Below, piece by piece: positions 63,551 to 64,000 of a stretch of DNA of 64,000 nucleotides. The notes under the pieces were generated by a model. That model did not search any database, was not told the DNA's origin, and saw only the letters and a list, made by a program, of their open reading frames with translations. The stretch is from Ensifer adhaerens (GTDB lineage: Bacteria > Pseudomonadota > Alphaproteobacteria > Rhizobiales > Rhizobiaceae): assembly GCF_013283195.1 (NCBI RefSeq), contig NZ_JABEKT010000002.1, positions 1,397,080-1,461,079 on the forward strand, given 5' to 3'. The position numbers and the translations under genes were made by a program. Each line of letters begins with the position of its first letter. Within the stretch, counting starts at the first letter, position 1.

Positions 63551-63803
63551 CCTAAAGCCTCCGAGCGATGTATGTCTGCGGCGACGAGCGCCAGTGTTGG
63601 CGATCTCGTCAATTTGGCCCAACTGCATTAACGGCTCCCCCCTGTGTGGACCGGATGGAGATGCGCCCCTTCGCATGGCCCAAAGAGCGACTAGCCAAGC
63701 GACACGACCGCCGAAGCGAAAAAGCGTATCTGCTCATCCGGTGCCGGTTCACCAAACGATAGCTCCTGCCGCTATCATTTAGCCCTTACCGACCGTCTCC
63801 CCC

Positions 63804-64000
63804 TCATTCCTCGCGGAAGGCTCTGAGCATCTGGTCGGAGAATGGTTTTGTGAGGTACGAGATCGCGGTTCTCTCATCGGTCTGGACGAACACTTCGACG
63901 GGCATTCCGGGCATGAGCTTGCGGCCGCCGAGCTTGTCGAGCGGTTCGGTGATCTCGACGGTTGCGAGATAGAAGGGTTGTCCGGTGTTGCGGTCGAGCG
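63804..64000 (-). CDS. HlyD-family type I secretion membrane-fusion protein, C-terminal part, cut by window edge
   Basis: Partial: the final 65 codons and the stop. The translation reads DRNTGQPFYLATVEITEPLD, then GGRKLMPGMPVEVFVQTDER and TAISYLTKPFSDQMLRAFRE before the end. The motif LMPGMPVEVFVQT and the ending with PFSDQ(M)LRAFRE are typical of HlyD/PrsE/LapC adaptors. It belongs to a second type I secretion locus, distinct from the transporter at the left edge (both are minus strand, 63 kb apart). The rest of the gene and probably its ABC partner lie beyond 64000. Confidence 0.92.
   Translation of the reverse strand, partial: LDRNTGQPFYLATVEITEPLDKLGGRKLMPGMPVEVFVQTDERTAISYLTKPFSDQMLRAFREE

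Noticed and set aside
1..64000. tRNA, rRNA, CRISPR arrays and complete insertion sequences
   Set aside because: No cloverleaf-like tRNA sequences, rRNA stretches, regularly spaced direct repeats or transposase-type motifs (DDE, RAYS) were recognised while reading both strands.

Overview
The window comes from a fast-growing rhizobial alphaproteobacterium, most probably Sinorhizobium/Ensifer. The main reason is a complete succinoglycan (exopolysaccharide I) cluster whose gene order, strands and protein lengths match the S. meliloti pSymB exo locus as I remember it: exoB-Z-Q-F-Y-X-U-V-W-T-(no exoI)-H-K-L-A-M-O-N-P. High coding GC, frequent ATGA/TGATG overlaps and BigR-type sulfide genes fit the same group. 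The replicon (chromosome, chromid or megaplasmid) cannot be told from the sequence.

Layout. (1) 1-6.6 kb, minus strand: a very large secreted RTX protein with a calcineurin-like phosphoesterase domain, a strong terminator, then the start of its likely type I secretion ABC transporter, which runs off the left edge. A LysR regulator is divergent. (2) 7.8-17.9 kb: a catabolic operon on the minus strand containing a polar amino acid ABC transporter, an N,N-dimethylformamidase-like hydrolase, a class III aminotransferase, a beta-keto acid cleavage enzyme (BKACE), a GNAT acetyltransferase and an acetylpolyamine amidohydrolase. A LysR regulator is divergent and an acyl-CoA thioesterase lies beyond it. 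(3) 18.1-22.4 kb: unlinked genes (nucleoside deoxyribosyltransferase-like, pentapeptide repeat, small membrane protein, MocR regulator, DUF983). (4) 22.6-30.1 kb, minus strand: a seven-gene operon with a peptide-type ABC transporter, a luciferase-like flavin monooxygenase and two carboxymuconolactone-decarboxylase/AhpD-fold proteins. (5) 30.4-51.7 kb: the exo cluster. It covers sugar-nucleotide supply (ExoB, ExoN), priming and its brake (ExoY, ExoX), chain building (ExoA, L, M, O, U, W), decoration (ExoZ acetyl, ExoV pyruvyl, ExoH succinyl), export and polymerisation (ExoT, Q, P, F) and depolymerisation (ExoK). (6) 51.7-53.2 kb: a TrkH-type K+ uptake protein. (7) 53.4-64 kb: an accessory-looking stretch with gaps, orphan antitoxins and a truncated universal stress protein. 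It holds a cyclase-YHS protein, a BigR-controlled sulfide detoxification unit (bigR-peroxiredoxin divergent from blh-YeeE-YeeE-TauE), two pyridoxamine-oxidase-like flavoproteins (one fused to BON, one to GAF plus a probable winged helix), a DUF305 protein and the end of an HlyD-type adaptor.

The most interesting undescribed systems are the BKACE/aminotransferase/DMFase-like operon (inferred route: import of an amide or acylated amino compound, amide cleavage, transamination to a beta-keto acid, BKACE cleavage, thioester hydrolysis), the luciferase-monooxygenase/AhpD-fold transporter operon of unknown substrate, and the flavoprotein-GAF-winged-helix regulator. All assignments come from reading the translated sequence and from family knowledge; no searches were run.
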